From: Paracidobacterium acidisoli
GTDB taxonomy: Bacteria > Acidobacteriota > Terriglobia > Terriglobales > Acidobacteriaceae
Direction: 5' to 3'
Length of the DNA: 64,000 bases
Assembly (NCBI RefSeq): GCF_003428625.2
Contig: NZ_QVQT02000001.1
Span: 558,001-622,000, forward strand
Both the position numbers and the translations under genes were made by a program. Shown here piece after piece: positions 34,394-44,044 of this stretch. The notes under the pieces were generated by a model that was given only the letters and a program-made list of their open reading frames with translations, had not been told where the DNA came from and did not search any database. How positions within the stretch are numbered: position 1 is the stretch's first letter; each line of letters starts with the position of its first letter.

Positions 34394-35563
34394 GTGACTG
34401 CAGATCGTTCCCGGCCCATGGATCTTCCCCTCGTCACCATGTTTGGCGGATTCGCGCTCACCGGTCTTGTGACCGTTCTGCTGGGGCCGGCGCTTCCGGG
34501 CATGAGCGAGCGGTGGCACATCGCCGACTCTCAGGCGGGCCTGCTCTTCGCCGCGCAGTTTTTCGGAACGACGCTGACTTCCATCGTCACGCCCTGGCGC
34601 GTACGCCTCAGCCTCGTGGCCGGCTATGCACTGGTGGCAGCGGGGATGGCGACACTGGCCTTTGCCGGCTACGCCGTCGCGATCGCTGCCTTTGCGTTGC
34701 TCGGCATGGGGCTGGGCCTGTCGCTTACAGCGACCAATCTGCTTGTCGGTTCGACGGACGCAGACCGGCGCGGCAGACTGCTGACCCGCGCGAATTTTTT
34801 CTGGGCCGTGGGAGCCGTCGTCTGCCCTCCACTGATCGGGTTAGCCGAGCGCCTGCAGCAGATGCGCCCGCTTCTGTTGTTCCTTGCAGTCATGCTGGCA
34901 TTCGTCAGCGTCCGCTTACTTCCTTTGCTACGCATGAAGGAAGCGGAGCCGAACGTATCGGCCGATGCAGAGCAGCATCAGACCGGCAAACAGGCTGAGC
35001 CGCCGATTTACTTCTTTCTGATCTTCGCCGTCATTCTGTTTTTGTACGTCGGCACAGAAAACAGCATTGGCGGCTGGATCACCGAATACTCGCACCGGTT
35101 TCTCGGCATCCCCGCTGCGCGCGCCAGCCTTGCCGCGCTGACCTTCTGGCTGATGCTGGTCGCCAGCCGCGGAATCGCCTCCGAGCTGCTGCGGAAGGTC
35201 TCCGAAGCCGCCATTCTGCTGCCCGCAACCATGCTCGCTGCCGCCGGAACGCTTCTGTTGCTGCTGCGTCACGGCACAGCGGTCGTCTTTGTCGCGGTCG
35301 CCGTGGCCGGGCTCGGCTGCGGCCCTGTCTTTCCGCTGCTGACATCGCGCCTGTTCGCCCGCTCCGGCTCATCCCGGCACGTGGGATGGGTCTTTGCCGC
35401 ATGCGGATGCGGTGGCGCCATTCTGCCGTGGACCATGGGCCTGGTCTCCACCGGCACAGGCTCTCTGCGAACGGCCTTCGCTGTGCCGCTTGCGGCGCTG
35501 GCGATGATTCTGCTCTTCATTCTCAGCGGAAGCAGGCACGGAAGGGCCGCTTCGGAAACGTAA
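34394..35563 (+). CDS. MFS transporter, probably sugar permease
   Basis: 389 residues with about twelve membrane segments and a polar central loop near residues 175-200. The GTG at 34394 is used because AGAGGAGAG lies upstream. An ATG at 34418 would shorten it by eight residues. ALLGMGLGLSLTATNLL and GTENSIGGWITEYS resemble FucP/GlpT-like or YfkF-type MFS sugar permeases. Its position just after a LacI regulator and opposite a TonB receptor suggests that the three form one uptake locus. Substrate unknown. Confidence 0.82.
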   Translation: MTADRSRPMDLPLVTMFGGFALTGLVTVLLGPALPGMSERWHIADSQAGLLFAAQFFGTTLTSIVTPWRVRLSLVAGYALVAAGMATLAFAGYAVAIAAFALLGMGLGLSLTATNLLVGSTDADRRGRLLTRANFFWAVGAVVCPPLIGLAERLQQMRPLLLFLAVMLAFVSVRLLPLLRMKEAEPNVSADAEQHQTGKQAEPPIYFFLIFAVILFLYVGTENSIGGWITEYSHRFLGIPAARASLAALTFWLMLVASRGIASELLRKVSEAAILLPATMLAAAGTLLLLLRHGTAVVFVAVAVAGLGCGPVFPLLTSRLFARSGSSRHVGWVFAACGCGGAILPWTMGLVSTGTGSLRTAFAVPLAALAMILLFILSGSRHGRAASET

Positions 35564-35721
35564 GCTCTGCCCTTCGCTGCACAGTTTTACTTCGCGCGGA
35601 AGAACGAGACGATGCCGGGGCATCTTCCCGCTTTGCAATGATTCTGCGTCCGCCTCCTGAGCGCCCGCGCTGCCGCGAAGCTGTATACTGCGAGGCGTTG
35701 TTCTGAACGGGGAAAAAACCT

Positions 35722-36252
35722 ATGCAAGAGATGCTGCGCCGCCGTACCGTGCTTTTCGTCCTTCTCGCCGCGCTGTTTGCCAGCGTGCTGCCGCTGTCTG
35801 CACAGTCTTCATCCGGAACGATTCTGTCGGTCATGGAAACAACGAAGCTGCTGCCCGATGCGGTCTTCTTCGCCGGGCAATCGGCCTCGACGCAGCTGCG
35901 CAACTCCGGCGGCGTGCATTATGCCGACAATCTCTACACGCTTGTAACGCTCGTGGATAACTCCGGTTATTCGAGCGGCGTGAAAGAAAAGTATCAGGCA
36001 TACTTCATCACCGAAGCGCCGCTGAGCATCGGCGGCCATCCGCTGCCGGCCGGCATCTACGGTGTGGGATTCCTCACGGGCAACAGGTTCAATGTGATGG
36101 ATGTGGGTGCGCACGATCTGCTCACCACCCCATCGACGCACGACGATCAGATGAAGCGGCCTCGCCCGCTGCTGATTCTTCCCACTGCGGCGCCGGGAAC
36201 ATACCGCCTCTGCTCCGGACGCGACTGCGTGGAGTTTAAACGGGCAAAATAG
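35722..36252 (+). CDS. Secreted hypothetical protein
   Basis: 176 residues with a signal peptide (hydrophobic stretch VLFVLLAALFASVLPLSAQ). The mature part is beta-rich, with KYQAYFITEAPLSIGGHPL, AGIYGVGFL and PRPLLILPTAAPGTYRLCSGRDCVEF. The two cysteines near the end could form a disulphide. I do not recognise the family. It is a type of small exported protein frequent in Acidobacteria. It lies four bases before cutC and is probably co-transcribed with it. Confidence 0.65.
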   Translation: MQEMLRRRTVLFVLLAALFASVLPLSAQSSSGTILSVMETTKLLPDAVFFAGQSASTQLRNSGGVHYADNLYTLVTLVDNSGYSSGVKEKYQAYFITEAPLSIGGHPLPAGIYGVGFLTGNRFNVMDVGAHDLLTTPSTHDDQMKRPRPLLILPTAAPGTYRLCSGRDCVEFKRAK

Positions 36253-36256
36253 AAGC

Positions 36257-37024
36257 ATGTCTTCTCTTCCTCTGCTTGAAATCTGTCTGGAGTCGGTCGA
36301 ATCCGCCGTGGCTGCCGAGCGCGGCGGCGCGCAGCGCGTGGAGCTGTGCGCCAATCTGCTGGAGGGCGGCACCACGCCCAGCGCAGGAACCATTCGCGCC
36401 GCACGCGAACGCCTGACCATCGGAATCAGCGTGATGGTCCGTCCACGCGGCGGCGATTTTCTTTACTCCGATGCCGAGTTCGACGCGATGCGGCACGATA
36501 TCACTATGGCAAAAGAGCTCGGCGCCGACGGCATCGTTCTGGGTCTGCTGAAGCCCGACGGCACAGTCGATGTGAAGCGCACGCGGGTGCTGGCCGCGCT
36601 CGCCGCGCCGCTGCCCGTGACCTTTCATCGCGCCATCGATGTCACGCGCGATTTGCCGGAGGCGCTGGAGGCCGTCATCGCGGCCGGTGCGGCACGCGTG
36701 CTGACCTCAGGCGGAAAATCCTCCGTCGCTGATGCCATCCCCGTGGTGCGCAGCATGACAGAGCAGGCCGGAGACCGCATCCGCGTAATGCCGGGCTGCG
36801 GCATCACTCTCGCGAATATTCTCGATATCGCCCGCGGCACCGGAGCGCAGGAGCTGCACATCGCGCTGGATGAGCCGGTCGAAAGCGGAATGAATTATCG
36901 CAAGCCGGGGATTCCCATGGGCGGCGTAGCCGACCGCGAATTCGTCACCTTCACCACAGCGGAAGCATCCGTTCGCGATGTGATGAAGCGCCTCGAAACA
37001 TTGCGCAGCAGCGTCGCCGTCTGA
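36257..37024 (+). CDS. cutC: CutC family protein (copper homeostasis)
   Basis: 255 residues, a complete TIM-barrel CutC. It has LLEICLESVESAVAAERGGAQRVELC, LEGGTTPSAGTIR, the catalytic-mouth SVMVRPRGGDFLYSDAEF, GADGIVLGLLKPDGTVD and VTFHRAIDV, then LTSGGKSSVADAI. The family is linked to copper tolerance, although its biochemical role is disputed. It starts four bases after the secreted protein gene and ends tail-to-tail with fahA. It may be one of several metal-related genes in this window. Confidence 0.88.
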   Translation: MSSLPLLEICLESVESAVAAERGGAQRVELCANLLEGGTTPSAGTIRAARERLTIGISVMVRPRGGDFLYSDAEFDAMRHDITMAKELGADGIVLGLLKPDGTVDVKRTRVLAALAAPLPVTFHRAIDVTRDLPEALEAVIAAGAARVLTSGGKSSVADAIPVVRSMTEQAGDRIRVMPGCGITLANILDIARGTGAQELHIALDEPVESGMNYRKPGIPMGGVADREFVTFTTAEASVRDVMKRLETLRSSVAV

Positions 37025-37039
37025 CGCCTCTGCACTTCT

Positions 37040-38335
37040 TCAGCGGGCGGGCAGAATCCGCCCGCGGCACTCGCCGAAGCCGATGCGGCGAAGGCCTTCG
37101 CGCTCGCACCAGCCGCGCAGAATCACCTCATCTCCATCTTCGAGAAATGCGCGGCTTTCGCCATCGGGAAGCTGCAGCGGCTCCGCGCCGCGGCGTGTAA
37201 TCTCAAGCAGGCTGCCGAGCGCCTCGGGCTCCGGCCCCGAGACGGTTCCGGTTGCGAGCAGGTCGCCGGAGCGCAGATTGCACCCGTTGCTGGTGTGGTG
37301 CGCGAGCATCTGCGCAGGCGTCCAGTAAAGGTCGCGGAGATGGCTGCGGCTGAGACGCACTCCGGTGTGCCCTTCTCTTCGCATCCTCTCCGTCTGCAGA
37401 AAGACTTCGAGATGAAGATCGATCGCGCCGGAGACCTGGTTCCCTGCTGCCACAAGATATGGCAGCGGCTCGGGATCGCCTTTGGGCCTGGGAGCCGGTG
37501 GGAGACGGAAGGGCTGAAGCGCGTCGAGAGTGACCACCCAGGGCGAGATCGTCGTGGCGAAGCTCTTCGCAAGAAACGGGCCGAGCGGCTGATACTCCCA
37601 TGACTGCATATCCCGTGCCGACCAGTCGTTCAGCAGGCAGAAGCCGAAGATATGATCTTCCGCCTGCGCAAGAGGAACCGGCTCGCCAAGCACATTGCCC
37701 GCGCCGATAAAGAAACCGGCCTCCAGCTCGTAGTCGAGCATGGAGGTGGGCCCAAAGACTAGACCATCGACCGGAGCATCACAGTCGGCAGACTTTCTCT
37801 GGCCATGCGGACGCTGCACCGGCGTTCCGCTGACCACGATCGACGAGGCGCGACCGTGATAGCCGATGGGCAGATGTTTGTAATTCGGCAGCAGCGGATC
37901 GTCGGCGCGAAAGAGGCGGCCCACGTTCGTCGCGTGGTGAATGGATGCGTAAAAGTCCGTATAGTCGCCGATGGACGCGGGCAGCAGCATCTCGATGCCG
38001 CTCTGCGGCAGAAGCAGCGGCTCGATCTTCGCCCGGTCGCGGCTTTTCTCTGCAAGAAGCTCCGTGAGACGGCGGCGCAGCGCGGAAGCGGCGGCGCGCC
38101 CCTGCTCCATGAGCGGATTGAGCACCGGAGCCCGGCAGGCATCGGTCAGCCGCGGCGGCAGACCATCCAGCAGGCCTGCACCGGCGGCGGCGCGCAGATC
38201 GAGAACGCAGTCGCCGATGGCCACACCGATGCGCGGTCCAGCTTCGGCGCGAAAGACACCGAAGGGCAGATTCTCCAGCGGAAAATCCGTGGAGGGATCG
38301 TTGGCGGAGTCCACCCAGCTTATTTGTATCTGCAT
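37040..38335 (-). CDS. fahA: Fumarylacetoacetase
   Basis: 431 residues from the ATG at 38335. A TTG at 38344 would add three. The N-terminal SH3-like domain (ENLPFGVFRAE) and the catalytic FAH domain are both present. YTDFYASIHHATNVGRLFR, YKHLPIGYHGRASSIVVSGT, DYELEAGFFIGAGN, FGFCLLNDWSARDMQSWEYQ and LLATGTVSGPEP include the metal-binding acids and the His/Arg dyad. It hydrolyses fumarylacetoacetate to fumarate and acetoacetate, the last step of tyrosine breakdown. It follows hmgA by about 10 bases on the same strand. Confidence 0.95.
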   Translation of the reverse strand: MQIQISWVDSANDPSTDFPLENLPFGVFRAEAGPRIGVAIGDCVLDLRAAAGAGLLDGLPPRLTDACRAPVLNPLMEQGRAAASALRRRLTELLAEKSRDRAKIEPLLLPQSGIEMLLPASIGDYTDFYASIHHATNVGRLFRADDPLLPNYKHLPIGYHGRASSIVVSGTPVQRPHGQRKSADCDAPVDGLVFGPTSMLDYELEAGFFIGAGNVLGEPVPLAQAEDHIFGFCLLNDWSARDMQSWEYQPLGPFLAKSFATTISPWVVTLDALQPFRLPPAPRPKGDPEPLPYLVAAGNQVSGAIDLHLEVFLQTERMRREGHTGVRLSRSHLRDLYWTPAQMLAHHTSNGCNLRSGDLLATGTVSGPEPEALGSLLEITRRGAEPLQLPDGESRAFLEDGDEVILRGWCEREGLRRIGFGECRGRILPAR

Positions 38336-38345
38336 CGGTTGCAAA

Positions 38346-39647
38346 TTATTGCGGCGCTTTAAAGTGCTTTTTCAGCCCCTGCCAGCACTCGTAGTATTCA
38401 TGCTGCAGGATTTTGGTTTCGAGCGCGAATTTCGTGGGACGCACGGCGAGCTGAGTCTCGAACATAAAAGCCAGCGTATCGCTCAGATACTGCGGCTTCA
38501 GCTCGGCGTGGCTGGCCCGCTCCCATGTCTCCGCATCGGGCCCGTGGCCGGACATGCAGTTGTGCAGGCTGGCGCCGCCTGGCACAAAGCCTTCGGCCTT
38601 GGCGTCGTACTGGCCGAAGATAAGCCCCATGAACTCATTCATCATGTTGCGGTGAAACCACGGCGGGCGGAAGGTATGCTCGGCGACGAGCCAGCGCGGC
38701 GGAAAGATCACAAAGTCCACGTTGGCGGTGCCGGCAACGGCGGAAGGCGCAGTCAGCACGGTGTAGATCGAGGGATCGGGATGATCGAAGCTGACCGAGT
38801 TGATGCAGTTGAAGCTCTTCAGATCGTATTTGTACGGCGCATAGTTGCCGTGCCAGGCGACGACATCGAGCGGTGAGTGGTCGATCTCCGCTGACCAGAG
38901 TCTGCCGAGAAATTTTCCTATGATGCGAAAGCCCCCGTCGCGGTCTTCATACGCGGCAACGGGCGCAAGAAAGTCTCGCGCATTGGCCAGCCCGTTCGCG
39001 CCGATCGGCCCCAGATCAGGCAGGCGAAACGGCAGGCCATAATTTTCGCAGATGTATCCGCGAGCGTATGGCGTGTCGATCTCCACGCGCATCTTTATGC
39101 CGCGCGGAATCACGACGATTTCCCCCGGCGCAGCGACCAGAACGCCGAGCTCCGTGTGCAGCGTGAGCGCGCCGTCCTGCGGAACGATCAGCATCTCGCC
39201 GTCAGCGTTATAAAAACAGCGGTTGCGCATGGAAGCGTTGCAGGCATAAACATGAATGCCCACGCCGGTCTGCAGCGCCGGATCGCCGCCGCCGCCGAGG
39301 GTCACGATGCCGTCGATGAAATCGGCCGGCTCAGAGGGAATGGGGATGGGGTCCCAGCGCATCTGGTTGGGCGGCGTGGGCGCTTCGGTAAACGGGCCGC
39401 TGCGCATCAGCTTCGCGGGAATCTCCTCGAAGGGCCTGTGCGTCACAGAGGGGCGAATGCGATACGTCCAGGTGCGCCGGTTCACCGGGCGCGGCGCGGT
39501 AAAGGGCGATCCGCTGATCTGCTCGGTATACAGGCTGAGCGGCGATCGCTGCGGCGCGTTCTGTCCGTGCGGCAGCGCACCGGCCACAGCTTCGGTGGCG
39601 AACTCGTTTCCAAAACCCGACTGATACTGCAGACCGGAGAGCGGCAT
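38346..39647 (-). CDS. hmgA: Homogentisate 1,2-dioxygenase
   Basis: 433 residues, the standard length. [15 protein letters not shown] opens the protein. [13 protein letters not shown], the iron-ligand region [34 protein letters not shown] and [14 protein letters not shown] with the second histidine are all diagnostic. AGGAGG lies upstream of the ATG. It opens the ring of homogentisate to maleylacetoacetate with Fe(II) and O2. It forms an operon with fahA. The maleylacetoacetate isomerase and HppD genes are not in the window. Confidence 0.96.
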   Translation of the reverse strand: MPLSGLQYQSGFGNEFATEAVAGALPHGQNAPQRSPLSLYTEQISGSPFTAPRPVNRRTWTYRIRPSVTHRPFEEIPAKLMRSGPFTEAPTPPNQMRWDPIPIPSEPADFIDGIVTLGGGGDPALQTGVGIHVYACNASMRNRCFYNADGEMLIVPQDGALTLHTELGVLVAAPGEIVVIPRGIKMRVEIDTPYARGYICENYGLPFRLPDLGPIGANGLANARDFLAPVAAYEDRDGGFRIIGKFLGRLWSAEIDHSPLDVVAWHGNYAPYKYDLKSFNCINSVSFDHPDPSIYTVLTAPSAVAGTANVDFVIFPPRWLVAEHTFRPPWFHRNMMNEFMGLIFGQYDAKAEGFVPGGASLHNCMSGHGPDAETWERASHAELKPQYLSDTLAFMFETQLAVRPTKFALETKILQHEYYECWQGLKKHFKAPQ

Positions 39648-39715
39648 CGGACCTCCTGCTCGACAAAACTCTCTACACTACCGAGCAGATGCCGGAATTG
39701 GCAAGCGGGCGATCT

Positions 39716-40696
39716 CTACAAAAACTCGACTTCCTTGGGCAGAGTGTGATTGCAGGTGTAGCGGCGAAGAGGATCGTTCTGCGAAGCGCGGGTTTCGTAA
39801 AGATCGACGGCCAGCTCGGGGAGCTTGATCTTCAACGAGGTTTTCTCGAAAATGCAGGCGCCGGTCTTTTTATACACTTTCATGGTCACACCTTTGATGT
39901 TGCTGGCCCAGCGGGCAAAGGCCGTAGTACGCCGCGCATCATGACCCTCCGCATGCTCCATCGCGATCTCGATGTGAACGGCGGTACAGAAGAGCAATCC
40001 TCCTACCTTCAGAAGCTGGAGATAGCGCGTCAGATCCTCTTCAAAGGTCTTGGTGTAATACAGCACGCCGTTCAGATCGGTAATCAGATCGAACTCTCCA
40101 TCTCCCGCGCCAAGCTCTCTGTCCGTGATGTCGGAAAAATATTTTCCCCGGACGTAATGAAACTGCCCCTCATACTCCTCCTCCGCATCACGTACTGCGA
40201 CCCGGGCCTGAGAAGGAATTTCATATCCGGTGGCGACGCATGAGCCGCGGCCGCCACCTTCCAGATACTCGATCATGGCCTTCGCTTCGCCTGACCCTCC
40301 ATCGAGCCAGATATCGCCCCGGCCCAGATCACGCAGCTTTCCGGTGAAGAGCTCGCCGAAGGATTTGGTGTACTCGCTGAGGCCTGAATTTACACGAAAG
40401 GTATTTTCCGACAGGCGCTCCAGCAGCTCATGATCCTGCGCAATGATCTTCTCAGCCTGCAGCGTGGTCTGAAGCCGCGCCAGAGCGGCTGCATACTGCG
40501 TCTGCTTCGCCCCGGGAATCTGCCCGATGCAGGTTTCGATGTAATTGAAGTTCGCCAGGGTAGGCGTGCGATTGTAAGCCTCAATCGCGCTGAGCGTGTG
40601 ACGCAGAGAGCTGCGGCTGCGTGTCCAGCCGGTATTTCCGGTATTGTCGCGGCGCACCAGCGTCATAAAAGCATTGATTTCCGTCTGCGCAATCAT
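39716..40696 (-). CDS. Unrecognised protein with methyltransferase-like core
   Basis: 326 residues from the ATG at 40696, with GGAGAGA upstream. The first 100 residues are helical. Then DIWLDGGSGEAKAMIEYL resembles SAM-binding motif I, and FDLITDLNGVLYYTKTFEEDLTRYLQLLKVGGLLFC resembles motifs II-III of a class I methyltransferase. I do not recognise the family or a substrate. Two sampled 60-base lines each contain 31 G+C, against 39 in a line of hmgA, so its composition differs from its neighbours. It stands alone between hmgA and the sirtuin gene. Confidence 0.6.
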   Translation of the reverse strand: MIAQTEINAFMTLVRRDNTGNTGWTRSRSSLRHTLSAIEAYNRTPTLANFNYIETCIGQIPGAKQTQYAAALARLQTTLQAEKIIAQDHELLERLSENTFRVNSGLSEYTKSFGELFTGKLRDLGRGDIWLDGGSGEAKAMIEYLEGGGRGSCVATGYEIPSQARVAVRDAEEEYEGQFHYVRGKYFSDITDRELGAGDGEFDLITDLNGVLYYTKTFEEDLTRYLQLLKVGGLLFCTAVHIEIAMEHAEGHDARRTTAFARWASNIKGVTMKVYKKTGACIFEKTSLKIKLPELAVDLYETRASQNDPLRRYTCNHTLPKEVEFL

Positions 40697-40909
40697 TCTG
40701 ATCTCTCCGGCAGATGCGTGCCCGCAGTACACCTTTACTCACAACAAAATGCGGCGCTCGCAGTTTATCCGAGACGGCCTGTGGAGGACTGCAGCACCGG
40801 AAAATCCACGGTAATAAACCACAACGAATAAAGATGAAACGAAACCGGCGTGAAAAGCACTGCGATGCGACGGGCGCAATCCGAGCCGGAAACAGCCGGA
40901 CGGACCGGG

Positions 40910-41698
40910 CTACTCTGTCAGACGAAAGATTCCCGGCAGCACCTCGCCGGCCTTGCCCAATACCACCCGCGTGAATGCGGGAGCGTTCAGCGGAGCCTCC
41001 GGGCCGATGTAATACGCTCGCACGCTGCCCGGTGCAGCCGTGTTGCGCCTCGCCGCCCAGTGAACGAAATTTGCGGCGGGATAGACATTCCCCGACGTGC
41101 CGACGACCAGCATCACGGTGCAGCGGTCGATCTCCGCGGTGATGCGGTCCATCTCCAGCGGAACCTCGCCGAACCAGACGATATGCGGGCGGATGCGTCC
41201 GCCGCAGGCGCAGCGGGCAAAGGACGCTGCGGACTCGTACAGCGTTTCGTCGGCAAAGGGAGGCTGCGCGCAGGAGAACCCTGCCGATCCCTGCACCGGA
41301 TCGTGAAACTCGCAGCGCGAGCGGAAGAGCTCGCCGTGCATGTGCAGCAGCCGCTCCGAACCGGCACGCTCATGCAGGTTGTCGACGTTCTGCGTGCAGA
41401 GAAAAAAGCGATCGCCGATCGCATGCTCCAGCTCCGCGAGAGCGCGATGCGCGGGATTCGGCTGTGCGGCCTGAGCATCGCGGCGGCGCATGCTGTAAAA
41501 GTGCCACACGCGTTCCGCGTCTTCTTCCCACGCCTCGGGCGTTGCCACCTCTTCCACGCGATAGCCATGCCAGAGTCCGCCATTGTCGCGAAAGGTGGGA
41601 ATGCCGCTCTCCGCGCTCACGCCCGCGCCGGTGAGCACAAAGACGCGGTCTGTGGGATGAATTGAAATCAGCTCGCCGGTCGTCCGGTTTTCAGGCAT
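40910..41698 (-). CDS. cobB: NAD-dependent protein deacylase, sirtuin (class III-like)
   Basis: 262 residues. The NAD-binding motif VFVLTGAGVSAESGIPTFRD, the TQNVDNLHERAG helix, the catalytic histidine in LHMHGELF and a split zinc site (SRCEFH, GFSC, FARCACGG) are all present. RPHIVWFGEVP and MLVVGTSGNVYPAA complete the fold. FYSMRRR fits the YXXR pattern of class III sirtuins, which favours removal of succinyl or malonyl groups. The start overlaps the end of the multicopper oxidase gene by eight bases, so translation is probably coupled. That pairing is unusual. Confidence 0.9.
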   Translation of the reverse strand: MPENRTTGELISIHPTDRVFVLTGAGVSAESGIPTFRDNGGLWHGYRVEEVATPEAWEEDAERVWHFYSMRRRDAQAAQPNPAHRALAELEHAIGDRFFLCTQNVDNLHERAGSERLLHMHGELFRSRCEFHDPVQGSAGFSCAQPPFADETLYESAASFARCACGGRIRPHIVWFGEVPLEMDRITAEIDRCTVMLVVGTSGNVYPAANFVHWAARRNTAAPGSVRAYYIGPEAPLNAPAFTRVVLGKAGEVLPGIFRLTE

Positions 41699-43055
41699 AA
41701 CGAAATAACATCATGAATCCGAAATCCATGTGCGTCTGCTGATGGCAATGAAAGAGCGTCGGCCCCGGATGCGAGGCCGTGAAGTCGATCTCTGCCGTCG
41801 TATTGGCATCGACCACTACCACATCCTTGCGCAGTCCTGAGAGCGGTTTGCCGCCGAGACCGGCCACTTCGAAGGTGTGACGATGCAGGTGCACCGGGTG
41901 GTCGTCGGTGCTCTTGTTCGTCATCACCAGACGGTAGCGTTTGCCGGTCACGAGCGTCACCGCATCCGTCTTCGGCCACGATTTGCCGTTGATCGTCCAC
42001 GCGTCGAATTCACCGTGACCCTCAAACTTCGACTCGAAGAGAAGCGGGATGCGCTCGTCGGGAGTCACTGAGGACGCGGAAGGCATGGCAAAGCGCCGAT
42101 AGTCCCACTCGGTCTCCGGAGGCTCGATCCAGCGCGGCACGCCCTGCTGCCCTTCGTACTCGATGACGATGCCCATGCCGGCTTTGCGGATTTCGCTGCG
42201 CGTCTCGCCGAAGATCCAGACGCCGGGGCGGTTCATCGTGACAAGAATATCCAGCCGCTCGGCGGGAGCAAGACGCACCGCGGGCATCGTTGCCGGACGC
42301 GGCACAGCATTGCCGTCCGCTGCAATCACCGTGCACGCATGCCCCGCGAGCGCAAGCCAGTGTGTCACCGTGGCGCTGGCATTCAGCACGTGAAACAGCA
42401 CGCGCTGGCCCGCGCGCACGCGGATCGGATCGCCGTGGCCGAGCATGCGGTCATTGATGGTGGAGTAGTCGTAGGCCGCATCCATCGATGCGTCCGCGCC
42501 TCCGCCCATGTATGCGTTCCAGTCGTGCAGGGTAAGAAAGATCTCCTGATCGTATGCGCCCGGATTCTCCCGCGGCTCGACATAAAAGCAGCCGAACTGG
42601 CCGCTGTACAGACCCTTCTTCAGATCGTGTCCGGCATAGGTATGCGTGTGATACCAGCGGAAGCCGGCCGGCTGCGGCGTGAACGCATAGCGCAGCGTCG
42701 CGCCGGCAGCGATCATCGGCGAGCCCTCTTCCATGGCGCCGTCCATCTGCGATGTAAGCCACTGGCCATGCCAGTGCACGATCTCCGGCGAATCGCTGCG
42801 ATTGGTCACGTCGACAGCGATGGGCTTGCCCTCGGGCCAGCGAATCAGCGGCCCAGGCACGCGGCCGTTGTAGGCGACGGTATGCACCACTTTGCCGGGA
42901 GCGATCTCCAGCGCCAGCGGCGCAATCTCAAGATGAAGATCGGCAGGCGCATTGGCCACGTCTACGGCAGGACGATCTGCCGCAACTGCGGGCACGGCAA
43001 AACGGTCCGCGGCCAGCGCGGCTCCGGCAAGCTGAAGGAAACGGCGGCGATTCAT
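41691..43055 (-). CDS. Tat-exported multicopper oxidase
   Basis: 454 residues from the ATG at 43055, with GAGGATGACAGG upstream. The N-terminus MNRRRFLQLAGAALA is a twin-arginine signal. The copper ligands appear in order: IVHWHGQ, WYHTHTY, DHPVHLHRHTF and the type 1/3 site LFHCHQQTHMDFGFM. This is a three-cupredoxin laccase/CueO-like enzyme of the periplasm, which oxidises Cu(I) or phenols and reduces oxygen to water. It lies between an outer-membrane protein gene and the sirtuin gene, all in one operon. The methionine-rich insert of CueO was not seen, so the substrate is open. Confidence 0.9.
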   Translation of the reverse strand: MNRRRFLQLAGAALAADRFAVPAVAADRPAVDVANAPADLHLEIAPLALEIAPGKVVHTVAYNGRVPGPLIRWPEGKPIAVDVTNRSDSPEIVHWHGQWLTSQMDGAMEEGSPMIAAGATLRYAFTPQPAGFRWYHTHTYAGHDLKKGLYSGQFGCFYVEPRENPGAYDQEIFLTLHDWNAYMGGGADASMDAAYDYSTINDRMLGHGDPIRVRAGQRVLFHVLNASATVTHWLALAGHACTVIAADGNAVPRPATMPAVRLAPAERLDILVTMNRPGVWIFGETRSEIRKAGMGIVIEYEGQQGVPRWIEPPETEWDYRRFAMPSASSVTPDERIPLLFESKFEGHGEFDAWTINGKSWPKTDAVTLVTGKRYRLVMTNKSTDDHPVHLHRHTFEVAGLGGKPLSGLRKDVVVVDANTTAEIDFTASHPGPTLFHCHQQTHMDFGFMMLFRYA

Positions 43056-43065
43056 CCTGTCATCC

Positions 43066-43965
43066 TCACATGCTGTCGGAGCTGCCGGCGCGATGGTGCG
43101 TCCAGTCGAAGCGGCGTCCCAGAATCCCTTTGACGATGAAGTGATCGGTACCCGCGGTGGGACCGACGCCCACGCCGAAGTTGATCTCCCACTTCGGCGA
43201 AACATTCAGGTCGATCGCCGGAAAAAACTGCTGCTGCTGATTGTGCAGCGTGTCGGGATCGAAGAGCTTTCCGTAATCCGCATAATACTCAAGGCCGCCG
43301 GAGATGTACTTGTTGAAGTCGTAGCTGACCTTGGCATTCGGCGCGAAGGTCACGCCCTGGTTTACGCTCTGCCCGTGAAAGGACCGGTCGAGCGCCGGAT
43401 TGAATGCCAGATACCAGCGCCCGATCTGCTTGTCGACGATGGGGCGAATCTCCAGCGTCCAGGTATCGGTCGCAAAGACGCGCCGCTGGTAGCCGAACTC
43501 GATCGAGAGGCTTGCGCCCACCGGCCAGTGCCAGCTGTCAGGAGCGCGCACGCGCGGACGGATGTGATCGCCCACCCACTGCAACCCCTGGCCGCTGCGC
43601 TCGCTGGTAAAGATGTAGAAGCCCACCTCTGACCAGTTGTTGATGCCGTTGGTAATTTCGATGGTTTCATGCTCGGCATGGTTCGTGGGATAGAGCCGGT
43701 CGGCCGCATAGATCGAGCCGGGCAGAGGCTTTGAGCCATCCGCGGTGAAGTTGCTGTGCAGCTCGACCATCGTGCTCTTCGGAGCGACCGTATCGGCGCC
43801 GTAGACCTGAATCTCGTAGTTATCCTGGGCTGAGGCAAACTGCCGCGCAAAGATCAGCACCAGCAGGATCAGAAGACTTCTCCAGACGATCCGCTGCAAA
43901 TCCAAACGGTAAACTCCCTGACTGAATTCAGATACGAGAAACGTTTCCGGCCGTAAGGCAAGCAT
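43066..43965 (-). CDS. Outer-membrane beta-barrel-like protein
   Basis: 299 residues as written from the ATG at 43965. A TTG at 43905 with GGGAG eight bases upstream would give a cleaner signal peptide (hydrophobic RSLLILLVLIFARQFASAQ). The mature sequence is aromatic-rich and alternating, for example NNWSEVGFYIFTSE, SLSIEFGYQRR, TWTLEIRPIVD, SYDFNKYISGGLEYYADYG and WEINFGVGVGP, as in small porin-like barrels. No specific family is recognised. Ten bases separate it from the multicopper oxidase gene, so it may form a passage or sensor for the same stress. Confidence 0.65.
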   Translation of the reverse strand: MLALRPETFLVSEFSQGVYRLDLQRIVWRSLLILLVLIFARQFASAQDNYEIQVYGADTVAPKSTMVELHSNFTADGSKPLPGSIYAADRLYPTNHAEHETIEITNGINNWSEVGFYIFTSERSGQGLQWVGDHIRPRVRAPDSWHWPVGASLSIEFGYQRRVFATDTWTLEIRPIVDKQIGRWYLAFNPALDRSFHGQSVNQGVTFAPNAKVSYDFNKYISGGLEYYADYGKLFDPDTLHNQQQQFFPAIDLNVSPKWEINFGVGVGPTAGTDHFIVKGILGRRFDWTHHRAGSSDSM

Positions 43966-44044
43966 AGCGCCGGCAAATTACGCCCTATTCATGTACTCCC
44001 TGTGCCCTCTGCGCACCGCGATCCGCTTCGTTATCCTTGGAGAC

